Source of the DNA: Reinekea thalattae
GTDB lineage: Bacteria > Pseudomonadota > Gammaproteobacteria > Pseudomonadales > Natronospirillaceae
Assembly (NCBI RefSeq): GCF_008041945.1
Contig: NZ_VKAD01000001.1
Coordinates: 930,001-994,000 of the forward strand
DNA length: 64,000 nucleotides
Direction of reading: 5' to 3'
In this document: positions 8,966 through 17,928 of the stretch, in pieces
How positions within the stretch are numbered: position 1 is the first letter of the stretch
Layout: every line of letters starts with the position of its first letter
The notes under the pieces: model-generated
Seen by the model: the letters and a program-made list of their open reading frames with translations, nothing else
What the model was told of the DNA's origin: nothing
The model's database searches: none
Translations under genes and position numbers: made by a program

Positions 8966-11413
8966 ATGTTTGTCTTACGTCGCATCGTGCAAAAGGTTTT
9001 ATTCTGGTGGGTTCGCGTGGCCGAAAACCCGCATCACACTAATTTTGATGAACTGAAAAAACATAAAAACTGTATCTATGTACTCGAACATCAATCTACT
9101 TCTGATGCGCTAGTTTCTGACCACCAGCTGCAAAAGCACGGCTTGGCCAGTATTTACGATGAACTCGACATTCCAAATCTTAGCAATGAATCCCGTCTAT
9201 TGACCGTACATTCACGTAATTCTGTGATTCGGGCTAAAAAAGAAGGTATTAACAGCCGCCTTAAAAACCTATTAGAGTTTTTAGCCGATAACCCAGAGCA
9301 GGACATTCTGTTGGTGCCTGTTGCGCTATTTTGGGGGCGCGCCTCTTCCGCCAAACTGGGCGCTGTTAACGCGCTTTTCAGTTCCAACTGGACTGTGATT
9401 GGCCGTTTTAAAAAGCTGTTCACCCTAATATTTAATGGCCGCGATACCTTTTTTGAAATTAACGAACCCATTTCCTTACGCGAAATTTTTGATGAAACTC
9501 CCGACTTATCGATCGCTTCACGTAAGGTCGCGCGTATTCTTCGAGTGCATTTTCGCCGCGTACGTACTGCTGCCATTGGCCCAGACTTATCGCACAAGCG
9601 TGTACTCATTGAACAGCTACTGAAAACCGACCCAGTACGCAAAGCAATTAGTGCGCACTCCAAGGCCAAAGGCGTTCCTATTGAAAAGTCACGCAAAGTC
9701 GCCTTAAAAAATGCACAGGCCATTGCTGCGGATCTTTCCTACAGCACGATCCGCATGTACGACATTGTGCTTACCAAACTTTGGAATAAGATCTACAACG
9801 GTATCGAGCTGCACGGTATTGAGCCAGTCAGAGAGTTAGCCAAAGATCACGAAATTGTCTACGTACCCTGCCACCGAAGCCATATTGACTACCTGCTATT
9901 AAGTTACACCTTGCACCGTAACGGCCTAAGCGTGCCGCACATTGCTGCCGGTGAAAACCTAAACATGCCCATTGTTGGTGGCATTTTGCGTCGCGGTGGT
10001 GCTTTCTTTATTCGCCGTAAATTTGGTGGCGATAAACTCTATACCGCAGTCTTCAATGAATATATCCATACTGTATTCTCACGCGGCTTCCCGGTGGAAT
10101 ACTTTGTCGAAGGCGGCCGTTCCCGTACAGGCCGTATGCGTTCACCGGCAACCGGTACACTGGCAATGACGGTACGCAGCCACTTACGCAATTCAGAAAA
10201 ACCGATTGCGTTTATTCCGGTCTATATCGGTTACGAAAAAGTCTTTGAAAGCCGCTCTTATGTTGGCGAACTAAAGGGCAAGGATAAAAAGAAAGAAAAC
10301 CTGTTCGACTTAGTAAAGTCAGTGAAACATTTAAAAAATTACGGCCGTGTTTACCTGAATTTTGGTCAGGCGATTTCATTAAACAGCCAGCTGGAGCAAC
10401 ATAAGCCGGACTGGAATGAAGCGACCTATGGCCCGAACGACCGCCCTGAATGGATGTTTTCTTTTGTTGATCAATTGGCGATTCAGGTGGTTAAACGCAT
10501 TAACTCAGCCGCGGCGCTAAACCCTATTAACATGGTCGCGACTGCCCTGCTTTCTACTCCGCGACAAGCCATTGAAAGCAGCCTGTTGTTAGAACAGTTA
10601 AAGCTGTTGAAAAGCCTTCATCAGGCGGTACCACTGAGCGAGCATATTACACTGCCAGAGAGTCGCCCTGAAGAATGGGTTGAATACGCCGTTGGCATGG
10701 GCACCTTGCAACGCATTCCACAAAAGCTGGGTGATCTATACGGTTTGGATGGTCAAAACACCATTACCATGTCGTATTACCGTAACAACGTGCAGCATAT
10801 CTTTGCACTGCCATCGTTAATTGCTGCGTTAGTGGTGAGAGCCGAAGGTGTCGCAAAGTCGGCACTGATGGAACAGATCGGAATGATTTTTCCGTACATT
10901 CAAAACGAACTGTTTATTGAGCTGTCTGGCGAAACACTGCAAGCCAAAGCCGAGCAAACATTGGCGTTTATGGCTGAGCAAGGCATTCTGTCAATCGACA
11001 AACAAGGTCTTGTTCAAGCGCCAGACAAAGCCTCAGACAATAACTTACAGTTGCAGTACCTTGCCAATATTATGCTACCAACGCTGGAGCGCTACCTCAT
11101 TACGCTTTCAGTCTTGGTGCGCTTAGGCTCAGGTAACTGCTCGCAAGCCATTCTTGAAAACCAATCGCAGCAAATGGCGCAGCGACTGGCATTGCTTAAC
11201 GGCTTGGATGCACCAGAATTCTTCGACAAAGCCCTGTTTAAAAGCTTTATTCAAGCTCTTAAAACCAAGGGTGTGTTAACGCTCAACGAAGAAGCAAACT
11301 TGGCTTACGATGAACGTATCCATAACATTATCTCGCAAGCTTCGTTTGTTATCCCAGATGATGTCTGGCACAACATTCACCAAATCATTCAGCGATCAAC
11401 GCAAGAAGGCTAA
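8966..11413 (+). CDS. plsB: Glycerol-3-phosphate 1-O-acyltransferase
   Basis: An 815-residue inner-membrane-associated enzyme that acylates sn-glycerol-3-phosphate at position 1, the first step of phospholipid synthesis. The acyltransferase motifs are intact: the HX4D box HRSHID (about residues 303-308), GGAFFIRR, VEYFVEGGRSRTGR and IPVYIGYEKV. Length equals the usual 800-830 of gammaproteobacterial PlsB. The first residues (MFVLRRIVQKVLFWWVR) match the family N-terminus, so the ATG at 8966 is taken. Its last four bases overlap the tail of rsmJ on the opposite strand. Confidence 0.96.
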   Translation: MFVLRRIVQKVLFWWVRVAENPHHTNFDELKKHKNCIYVLEHQSTSDALVSDHQLQKHGLASIYDELDIPNLSNESRLLTVHSRNSVIRAKKEGINSRLKNLLEFLADNPEQDILLVPVALFWGRASSAKLGAVNALFSSNWTVIGRFKKLFTLIFNGRDTFFEINEPISLREIFDETPDLSIASRKVARILRVHFRRVRTAAIGPDLSHKRVLIEQLLKTDPVRKAISAHSKAKGVPIEKSRKVALKNAQAIAADLSYSTIRMYDIVLTKLWNKIYNGIELHGIEPVRELAKDHEIVYVPCHRSHIDYLLLSYTLHRNGLSVPHIAAGENLNMPIVGGILRRGGAFFIRRKFGGDKLYTAVFNEYIHTVFSRGFPVEYFVEGGRSRTGRMRSPATGTLAMTVRSHLRNSEKPIAFIPVYIGYEKVFESRSYVGELKGKDKKKENLFDLVKSVKHLKNYGRVYLNFGQAISLNSQLEQHKPDWNEATYGPNDRPEWMFSFVDQLAIQVVKRINSAAALNPINMVATALLSTPRQAIESSLLLEQLKLLKSLHQAVPLSEHITLPESRPEEWVEYAVGMGTLQRIPQKLGDLYGLDGQNTITMSYYRNNVQHIFALPSLIAALVVRAEGVAKSALMEQIGMIFPYIQNELFIELSGETLQAKAEQTLAFMAEQGILSIDKQGLVQAPDKASDNNLQLQYLANIMLPTLERYLITLSVLVRLGSGNCSQAILENQSQQMAQRLALLNGLDAPEFFDKALFKSFIQALKTKGVLTLNEEANLAYDERIHNIISQASFVIPDDVWHNIHQIIQRSTQEG

Positions 11414-12189
11414 TCGTCTGTCAGCGCCTTTTTGGCGTAGATATCGAATCGACTGCTCTTACCAATAAGAGCGGTCGATGGCTTTTTATCATCCAACCAA
11501 GGCGCGTTTTTAGGCCTTTTCACCACCACTCGATAATTTGCTAACGCCAATGCTGGCGCAAGTAATGAGTCGGCATCTGCATCGGCACCAACAAGCTGGT
11601 GAAAAATCGCCATATCCTTTTTTACCTTGGCCGACTTAGAACGGTCAGGAAACATTGGGTCCAGATAAACCACATCAACAGAAACCGTCTCAGCAACGGC
11701 ACCCAAGTTCAGTAACGAGCCATTTAGTAAGGTTAAGCGAGCCGATAGATCTGTTAACTCAGAAGCAGACAAGCGTTCTAAACCATTTTGTAACAGCAGA
11801 TTGACCACCGGATGACGTTCAAACATATAGACAGTCGCACCTTGTGAGGCCATGACAAAGGAATCACGAGCCAAGCCTGCGGTGGCATCTAAGATTGTTA
11901 AATGCTTACGTTTTTTTAAACCAACCGCCTTACACACAGCTTGACCAGCGCCGCCGCCGTAAAGACGTCGATGCTCTGAACTGGATGATAAAAAATCAAC
12001 ACTGACCGCATGCACCTTCGGCCAATCGCTGCTAGCAATTGAGAGCTGGCCATTGTCGATCAGAATAAAGGCTTGATCGCTCGGTTGGTTTGGCTGAATG
12101 TCGATCCAATCCAAAGCTTGGCAAGTCTGCAACAGAGACTGGTGGCTCGGCTCACTGGTATCTGGGCAATAGAGGGCAATAGGCTGCAT
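11410..12189 (-). CDS. rsmJ: 16S rRNA (guanine-1516-N2)-methyltransferase
   Basis: A 259-residue SAM-dependent methyltransferase of the RsmJ family, which methylates G1516 of 16S rRNA. It has the SAM-binding segment ILDATAGLARDSFVMASQG, followed by the acidic VYMFERHP strand that contacts the ribose, and the motif IV-like VDVVYLDPMFPDR. Length matches the E. coli enzyme (about 250). The gene overlaps plsB tail to tail by four bases with no room for a separate terminator. Confidence 0.93.
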   Translation of the reverse strand: MQPIALYCPDTSEPSHQSLLQTCQALDWIDIQPNQPSDQAFILIDNGQLSIASSDWPKVHAVSVDFLSSSSEHRRLYGGGAGQAVCKAVGLKKRKHLTILDATAGLARDSFVMASQGATVYMFERHPVVNLLLQNGLERLSASELTDLSARLTLLNGSLLNLGAVAETVSVDVVYLDPMFPDRSKSAKVKKDMAIFHQLVGADADADSLLAPALALANYRVVVKRPKNAPWLDDKKPSTALIGKSSRFDIYAKKALTDD

Positions 12190-12213
12190 GAAAGAGTCGC
12201 TCGATAATTGCGG

Positions 12214-12603
12214 TTAAACGTAGGTATCTACACCAAACAAACTGGGGTTTTGTGCGCTTAATGAATCAGCATCCTCTGCTGCCACGGATAAATATTGGTT
12301 CACCGCAGCCTGAGCATTGCCACCGCTGGCGCGTTGTACAGGATGCTCAGGATAATACTGATGATTGCCAGACTCAGTCTGGGCTGAAGAATTAACACTA
12401 TATAAAGCTTGGGCTTGGCTGGTTGCACTTTGCAAATCGACATTGGTCGATTGTGATGAGGCCGCTGCCTCTTCTGTTGCGCTGTCGACAGTTTGCGCAA
12501 AGCCACCGGATTGGCCTGCAGAATCATCCGTTAACGGTGCGCTATTGCGGCGGCCAGAAGCCGCCACCGATTGATACGCATTAATAGAAGCCGGTATTTT
12601 CAT
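12214..12603 (-). CDS. Small Ala/Ser/Gln-rich protein, unknown
   Basis: A 129-residue protein rich in Ala, Ser and Gln, predicted largely disordered, with no signal peptide or membrane segment. The two ends look most constrained: MKIPASINAYQSV at the start and AAVNQYLSVAAEDADSLSAQNPSLFGVDTYV-like sequence at the end. It lies directly upstream of rsmJ on the same strand (24-bp gap) and may share its transcript. I do not recognise a family. Codon use in frame is normal, and a competing 75-residue frame inside it looks like a shadow. Confidence 0.55.
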   Translation of the reverse strand: MKIPASINAYQSVAASGRRNSAPLTDDSAGQSGGFAQTVDSATEEAAASSQSTNVDLQSATSQAQALYSVNSSAQTESGNHQYYPEHPVQRASGGNAQAAVNQYLSVAAEDADSLSAQNPSLFGVDTYV

Positions 12604-12672
12604 GAATAGTCTAAATCCGATCAGCTCGATAATTTAACTAGGTCAGTCACCAATTAGGCTAGCCGCCCTGAA

Positions 12673-13485
12673 TTAAAAAGCACCGCTAAAAGCGATGGCG
12701 AACAACAGCGCACCTAACAATAATCGATATATTACAAAGACTAAGAAACCACAGCGTTCGATCCAACGCAAGAACAAAACAATACAACCCAGCGCACTGA
12801 TAAAAGACAATGCCACACCAAGCAAAATTGCCGAAACATCGTAGGCCGCAGGCGATTGCACAAGCTCAACTGTTTTTAATCCTCCGGCACAGAGAATTAA
12901 CGGTATCGACAACAAAAAACTAAAGCGCGCAGCTTCTGATCGGCTTAACCCCAAAAGCAGCCCTGCTGTCATGGTAATACCGGATCGGGACGTTCCCGGG
13001 ATCAATGCAACTGCCTGAGCGATACCAATGAACAAGCTGTTGCGCCAAGTTAATTGCTGATTCTGAGACTGCTTTTTAGCAGCACTGTCGGCATACCAAA
13101 GCAACAGACCAAATAACACCGTTGTTGCGCCAATCACTAAAATACTGCGCAGGTGCGTCTCAATAAGATCGCCAGCAAAAAAACCAACAATGAGCGCAGG
13201 AATAGTGCCGATAATGATAAACCAAGCTTGGTTTACCAACGCCTTCTGATATGGCTTTTTCAATAAAAAATAGACAAAGTTAACACTGATATCAGCGATT
13301 AAGCGGCGAAAATAGATCATCACCGCCATTAGCGAGCCGACATGCACAGCAACATCAAATGCCAAACCCTGATCCGGCCAACCAAATAATTGAGAGGGCA
13401 AAATAAGGTGTGCCGAGCTCGATATCGGTAAAAATTCCGTTAAGCCCTGAATCACCGCAAGAACAACTAATTGGTAAAATCCCAT
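12673..13485 (-). CDS. uppP: Undecaprenyl-diphosphatase
   Basis: A 270-residue polytopic inner-membrane enzyme (BacA/UppP family) that dephosphorylates undecaprenyl pyrophosphate to recycle the lipid carrier of peptidoglycan synthesis. Both catalytic segments are intact: QGLTEFLPISSSAHL near the N-terminus and IPGTSRSGITM at about residues 160-170. About seven or eight hydrophobic helices are visible and the length matches the family (265-275). It follows tsaB on the same strand with a 114-bp gap that contains a tandem repeat. Confidence 0.96.
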   Translation of the reverse strand: MGFYQLVVLAVIQGLTEFLPISSSAHLILPSQLFGWPDQGLAFDVAVHVGSLMAVMIYFRRLIADISVNFVYFLLKKPYQKALVNQAWFIIIGTIPALIVGFFAGDLIETHLRSILVIGATTVLFGLLLWYADSAAKKQSQNQQLTWRNSLFIGIAQAVALIPGTSRSGITMTAGLLLGLSRSEAARFSFLLSIPLILCAGGLKTVELVQSPAAYDVSAILLGVALSFISALGCIVLFLRWIERCGFLVFVIYRLLLGALLFAIAFSGAF

Positions 13486-13502
13486 ACTGCTCGTCTCTTT
13501 TG

Positions 13503-13546
13503 TTAAGCACCGAATGCTAATTTATTAAGTATTAAATGCTAAGTGA
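13503..13546. repeat. Two 22-bp imperfect tandem repeats
   Basis: 13503-13524 and 13525-13546 share TTAAGyAyyrAATGCTAAkTkA-like sequence, with a third partial copy (TAAGTACCAATAG) following. They lie between the tsaB stop and the uppP start. Confidence 0.5.
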
Positions 13547-13599
13547 TAAGTACCAATAGGAAAGCAATCAGTACCGATATCGACCTAAAACTAATCTAA

Positions 13600-14304
13600 C
13601 TAACTACCCACCTTAGGTTTATTGTCCCAAGTAACTTTATCACGCAAATAAATCGGGATTGCTTCTTCTGGTGCAACCGCTTGCGCCGAATTAGATTCTA
13701 ATAGCTGTTTTGCTAACGCTAAGCTGTGCTGAGCGTGTGGCAATAAAATATCGCCTAACACTTGCCCAGAAAAATGTTGTAACGACTCTGCTAATGGATA
13801 ATCGGTTTGCCAACCATTCCCAACTAAAACCGCCTGAGGATCCAGCTCTAGCTGAAGATCTTTCGGGGCAATGACAACTTCATCGCTGACCGACTGTGGA
13901 ATATTACCTAATTGAGCAAGTTGATAACGGCAAAAATACCATTCTGACATTCGCGCATCTAACGCCACCCAAATGCTTTTGGCACCAGTTAAAGAGGCGC
14001 TGTACGCAACCGACTGTAAAGTACTGACAGGCAATATTGGGCAGTCGGCCGCCAACGCTAAACCCTGAGCAACCGATGTTGCAATACGCACACCGGTAAA
14101 GGAACCCGGCCCACGCCCGACAACAATCAGATCGAGATCACTGGCAGTAAGTCCAGCCTGCTGTAACAACTGTTGGATTTCTGGCAGCAGAATTTTGGCA
14201 TGTTCACGCGGACGCGATTCATGGAAAGTGTACTGCTGGTCAGCCGCTTGCAAAGCAATAGAGCACAGATCAGCAGTCGTATCGATAGAGAGTAAATTCA
14301 TCAT
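13600..14304 (-). CDS. tsaB: tRNA threonylcarbamoyladenosine biosynthesis protein TsaB
   Basis: A 234-residue ASKHA-fold protein that partners TsaD in making N6-threonylcarbamoyladenosine (t6A37) of ANN-decoding tRNAs. The family N-terminus LLSIDTTADLCSIAL is followed by HAKILLPEIQQLL and the conserved VGRGPGSFTGVRI motif (about residues 62-74) and the VALDARMSEWYF segment. TsaB lacks the metal-binding His of TsaD, consistent with a scaffold role. Two ATG codons begin the frame (14304 and 14301); no clear ribosome site separates them. Confidence 0.94.
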   Translation of the reverse strand: MMNLLSIDTTADLCSIALQAADQQYTFHESRPREHAKILLPEIQQLLQQAGLTASDLDLIVVGRGPGSFTGVRIATSVAQGLALAADCPILPVSTLQSVAYSASLTGAKSIWVALDARMSEWYFCRYQLAQLGNIPQSVSDEVVIAPKDLQLELDPQAVLVGNGWQTDYPLAESLQHFSGQVLGDILLPHAQHSLALAKQLLESNSAQAVAPEEAIPIYLRDKVTWDNKPKVGS

Positions 14305-14416
14305 GTAGATTAACTAAAACCAAAAACGCCGCGAAGTTTAGCATAGTTGCTCGATTAACACAGAGCATTGCTTTACTGCTCAGGCTTTCCGCAAGCACAA
14401 CCATTCGCGCAATAAA

Positions 14417-14448
14417 AAACCCGCATTAACCGAAGCTAATGCGGGTTT
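14417..14448 (-). terminator. Terminator of the histone H1-like gene
   Basis: A perfect 12-bp stem pairs 14417-14428 with 14437-14448 (core ACCCGCATTA) around an 8-nt loop. A T-run follows on the minus strand. It lies 56 nt after the stop at 14505. Confidence 0.85.
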
Positions 14449-14504
14449 CTTTGCCCTGCTGGATCGCTATTTTAAGCCAGCAACGCCTGCATCTAAGCTA
14501 AGCA

Positions 14505-15209
14505 TTAAGCTTTTGCTTTACGAGCTTTAGGCTTTGATTTTAGCTTTTCTGCCTGTTGCTTTTTCAACGCAGAGATCTTGGTCTTAATTTTACGACCTGC
14601 GGCAGCAATTTTAGTCTCTTCTTTTTTCTGGAAAGCCTTCACTTTACGAACATTGGCTTTTTCGCGAGTCAGAAGCCATTTTTCTTCGAAAGAAGCTAAG
14701 GCTTTTTCTAAATCGCCCGCTTTTTTCTCTTCTAGGCCCTGTGCAAATGCCGTTACTCGCTCTGCAGACTTCTCTTTAACAGAATCGATAGAACCTTCTA
14801 CACCAGCAAGCTTCAAGTTGAAAGCAGCTTCTTTTGCTGCTGCTTTTGCTTCAGCTAGATTAGCCTGTGCTTTTGCTAGGCCTGCTTTAGCAGCGTCTAA
14901 CTGACGAACTGTTGCAGCTGTTTTACTAACACGAGCCTTAGCAGCAACGGTTGCTTTCTTCTCTTTAGCCTTGGCTAAACCTTCAGTTGCTTTTTCTACT
15001 ACTAAGTTTGCCTTTTCTAGTGCTTTTTCAGCAGCGGCTACAACTTTGTTAGCAACAACAGGTTGCGCTACTGGTTTTTTTGCGGCTGCTTTTTTAGCTG
15101 CTGGCTTCTTAGCGGCTGTTTTTTTCTTTGCAGTGGTCTTTTTAGCAGTTGTTTTTTTAGCTGCTGGTTTAGGTCCGCGCTTAGCGGGAGTTTTCTTGGC
15201 TGCTGCCAT
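14505..15209 (-). CDS. Histone H1-like / AlgP-like Lys-Ala-rich protein
   Basis: A 234-residue strongly basic protein. The first 60 residues are Lys/Ala/Pro repeats (KKTTAKK, KKPAAKK and variants) like the tails of eukaryotic H1 and of AlgP in Pseudomonas. The centre (about 65-150) is an Ala/Lys/Glu-rich long helix, probably a coiled coil, and the end is again basic (KPKARKAKA). It is presumably a nucleoid-associated DNA-compacting protein. In AlgP the KPAA repeats sit at the C-terminus, whereas here the repeat block is N-terminal. The ATG at 15209 has AGAGGAAA six nt upstream; an in-frame start eight codons earlier lacks one. Confidence 0.8.
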   Translation of the reverse strand: MAAAKKTPAKRGPKPAAKKTTAKKTTAKKKTAAKKPAAKKAAAKKPVAQPVVANKVVAAAEKALEKANLVVEKATEGLAKAKEKKATVAAKARVSKTAATVRQLDAAKAGLAKAQANLAEAKAAAKEAAFNLKLAGVEGSIDSVKEKSAERVTAFAQGLEEKKAGDLEKALASFEEKWLLTREKANVRKVKAFQKKEETKIAAAGRKIKTKISALKKQQAEKLKSKPKARKAKA

Positions 15210-15903
15210 TGTAGGTTTCCTCTTTCCACACACTTAATAAATTAAGAATAGTTATATTTTATAAGTTTTGTCGTTAAATTATGATTTTTAATCAAAAATT
15301 TGTTTAATAATAAACCAAATTTCATTCAATTTAAAAAAAAATACTGTTTTTTAAAAAACAAAAACAATTTTCAAAGAATATAATAATCAACTAAGCAAGT
15401 TAATGTGATGTTAGTCACCCTTTAGTAGAAGCCAATAGCGCTGAAATGAAATGCACTAGTAGATTGAACAGTTTTACAAAAACAAGACTGTGCAAACGCT
15501 GTTTTCAATTAGGGTAACTTTGAATATTTTTTTGCTTTTTTGTTTCTCGTTGTCGTGATCTGCCCGTTTGATGTTGTTTTATTTTTAGCTGCTTACTCTT
15601 TCTGCCTACTTATCTTCGTACCGACTTATCTCTCTAGCAACTTATCTTTCCACCGACTTAATCTTCCTATCTAACTTCTGAGTCACTTCACTTTTGTTCA
15701 ACTCATAATGAACAGATACCGCTTGGCAAAGCTGTAACGATGAAACACTGCTAATTGTTTAGCCAATTTCTCTGATTAAATTACGCATTTGGCGGTTTAT
15801 TTTCTCTTTAACCTTCAATACTGAAAGCCGTTTCATTAAAATAACTAACACCCTCCCATTGCCGCGACAGGATAATGGCCAATTAGGCTGTTTATAAAAA
15901 CTT
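15210..15903. other. Long AT-rich intergenic region between H1-like gene and rsmC
   Basis: About 690 bp without a convincing gene. The first 200 bp upstream of the H1-like gene are extremely A/T-rich with T- and A-tracts, plausibly an UP-element/curved promoter or an H-NS/MvaT-like target. The right half contains an array of 16-bp repeats (15608-15671). No RNA gene was recognised. Confidence 0.6.
15608..15671. repeat. Four 16-bp direct repeats with ACTTATCT core
   Basis: The core ACTTATCT starts at 15608, 15624 and 15640, with a variant ACTTAATCT at 15656, so the period is exactly 16 bp. A degenerate copy (CTTACTCTT) precedes at 15592. The second half of the unit varies (often ending CCG). 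It could be a slippage product or a phased binding-site array. Confidence 0.75.
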
Positions 15904-16938
15904 ATGCACGCAACTTTGCAAATTCTTGATCGTCATCGAGACACGCTCAATAACCATAAAATTCATTGGTTCGACAGCCCAGAACAGAGCGATCTAATAA
16001 AGCCGCACGACCAACAGTACAATCTGAACTGGAGCAGCAACAACCAGTTATCTATCGATGATTTAAGCATCACAACAGCTGAGTTAAATATTTTATTTTT
16101 CCCAAAATCGAAAGAACGTTTAGATTGGTGGCTTGCTAAGATTAGCAGTCAATTAGCTGAAAACCAGCAACTTTGGGTTGTCGGTGAAAACAACAGCGGA
16201 ATTAAGAGTATAGAAAAACGCATCGGTCGCTATTTTGATAGCTTTAAAATCGACAGTGCGCGTCATTGTGCTTTAGTTGAATTGCGTCTTAAACAACCTC
16301 TTGAGCAATCCTCAAGCGATTGGCAAAGCTATGAAGTGAAGCTTGAAGCAATTAATGAGCAAACCAACAAGGAAGCAGATGAAACAGCAACCGATGCTCA
16401 ATCTGCGAATAAAATTTATAGCTTGCCCGGTGTTTTTAGTGCCGCCAAGCTCGATAAAGGCAGCGACCTGCTGATCCAACATTTACCCAAGCTGCGTGGC
16501 AAGGTCTTAGAATTCGGTTGCGGTGCAGGCGTGCTTTCATTGGCAATTGCGCGCCAGCCGTCGGTCAGTGGACTGGTTGTAACAGACATCGATGCGCTGG
16601 CGATTCATTCAACCCAAAAAACGCTAACCGCCAATGCATTGCAAGACAAAGCGACGTTGCATTGGTCTGATGGATTGCACAACCTACCTCAGCAGCAATT
16701 TGATGCCATTGTTACCAATCCGCCATTCCATCAAGGCATTAAAACCGCTTACGCGGCCAGCGAACACTTTTTTAGCCAAGCGCATCTCTGGCTAAAACCT
16801 GGTGGTCAGCTAATTTGGGTCGTGAACGACTTTTTACGTTACGAGCCATGCTTGGATGCACAGTTTGATACCACTGTTGAACTGACTCGCCAGCGTGGCT
16901 TTAAAGTCTTGTCTGCAACAAAAAAGGCTAAGCGATAA
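15904..16938 (+). CDS. rsmC: 16S rRNA (guanine-1207-N2)-methyltransferase
   Basis: A 344-residue two-domain enzyme of the RsmC family that methylates G1207 in 16S rRNA. The N-terminal half is a degenerate methyltransferase-like RNA-recruitment domain. The C-terminal half (from about residue 165) has SAM motif I VLEFGCGAGVLSLAIA, the acidic VTDIDALA strand, and the catalytic VTNPPFHQG (NPPF motif IV). The length agrees with E. coli RsmC (343). No strong ribosome site precedes the ATG. Confidence 0.93.
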   Translation: MHATLQILDRHRDTLNNHKIHWFDSPEQSDLIKPHDQQYNLNWSSNNQLSIDDLSITTAELNILFFPKSKERLDWWLAKISSQLAENQQLWVVGENNSGIKSIEKRIGRYFDSFKIDSARHCALVELRLKQPLEQSSSDWQSYEVKLEAINEQTNKEADETATDAQSANKIYSLPGVFSAAKLDKGSDLLIQHLPKLRGKVLEFGCGAGVLSLAIARQPSVSGLVVTDIDALAIHSTQKTLTANALQDKATLHWSDGLHNLPQQQFDAIVTNPPFHQGIKTAYAASEHFFSQAHLWLKPGGQLIWVVNDFLRYEPCLDAQFDTTVELTRQRGFKVLSATKKAKR

Positions 16939-16971
16939 TTAAAAAAACACCCTTTTAGCAGCCAAAACAGC

Positions 16972-17042
16972 CGTTAGTAAAACTGAAACCCGCTAGTAAG
17001 ACGACAATCGTTAATAAACTAATGTCTGCTAGCAAGACAACA
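16972..17042. repeat. Four degenerate ~18-bp tandem repeats
   Basis: Units begin at 16972, 16990, 17009 and 17026 and share CGyTAgTAAgACgACAA-like sequence. They start 34 nt after the rsmC stop. Unit length varies from 17 to 19 bp. Confidence 0.55.
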
Positions 17043-17199
17043 ACATCGGTTTCGGTTGCTGAAAGGGGAATTCTAAGGTCGATCCTGACCAGCCAGCCGA
17101 CGGACTATGAAGTCTGCATAGCTAGAGCAAGTGACAAACAATCAATGCAGTAATGAAAACAACAGATAGGGAATAAAAGGCAGCAAGCCAACGCTACTT

Positions 17200-17928
17200 C
17201 TACTTAGCTTCGCCAACAAATAGATAGCCCTTAGAGCGGACCGTTTTAATGCGTCGAGGGTGAACCGGATCGTCACCAATTTTAGGGCGAATACGAGAAA
17301 CCCGCACATCGACAGAACGGTCTTGGCCATCGTATTCAATACCACGTAACTTACTAAAGATATCTTCACGCGATAACACTTCACCAGCATGACTGGCTAA
17401 TAACCAAAGCAGATCAAATTCGGCGCTGGTTAGATCAATCGATTTACGATTCAACCAGGCTTCTCGCATTGAGTTATCGATCACCAATGGGCCAAAAGCC
17501 AGACGATCATCGGGCAGTTTTTTATCATCGTCGAGCGAGCGTAATTGACGACGTAAATAGGCGTTACACTTTGCCAGAATCAGGCGAGGTGAAGCGGCAC
17601 GCGACAGAAAATCATCAGCGCCCATGTCTAAACCCAACACCTGATCCAATTCATCGACTCGATGACTGAGTAAAAAGATACCGCCATGAAAATCTTTGCG
17701 GCTTAGCTTACAGATGGTTAAGCCCGACTCGGCTTTCAAATCCATCTCGATAATCACAATATCGGGCTGCTCTTCTTGAATGCGAGCCAACGCCATAGTC
17801 GAATCAGCTTGCACCGAAACTTCATAGTCATTACCAGAAAGGTACTGCTGTAATGAAGCCGCAGAATCGACATTATCGTCGATCAGCAAGATCTTCTTTT
17901 TAGAGTCACTGTGTGAAATTGGCGCCAC
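17200..17928 (-). CDS. Orphan OmpR-family response regulator with atypical receiver
   Basis: A 242-residue receiver plus winged-helix DNA-binding protein. The receiver has the acidic pair ILLIDDN (Asp17, Asp18), but the position that is the phosphoacceptor Asp in OmpR reads Glu61 (PDIVIIEMDL; codon GAG at 17748-17746). The usual switch Lys of the KPF motif is Arg110 (FLSRAAS). Ser88 keeps the Thr/Ser switch. The C-terminal domain (about 145-240) is normal, with SAEFDLLWLLASHAGEVLSRE and DVRVSRIRPKIGDD. No histidine kinase is adjacent. A phosphorylation-independent or constitutively active regulator is therefore inferred. The GTG at 17928 has GAGG 4 nt upstream; an ATG ten codons earlier does not. 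Confidence 0.88.
   Translation of the reverse strand: MAPISHSDSKKKILLIDDNVDSAASLQQYLSGNDYEVSVQADSTMALARIQEEQPDIVIIEMDLKAESGLTICKLSRKDFHGGIFLLSHRVDELDQVLGLDMGADDFLSRAASPRLILAKCNAYLRRQLRSLDDDKKLPDDRLAFGPLVIDNSMREAWLNRKSIDLTSAEFDLLWLLASHAGEVLSREDIFSKLRGIEYDGQDRSVDVRVSRIRPKIGDDPVHPRRIKTVRSKGYLFVGEAK

Noticed and set aside
15592-15671. 16-bp repeats as a CRISPR array
   Set aside because: No spacers between repeats, units too short, no cas genes in the window.
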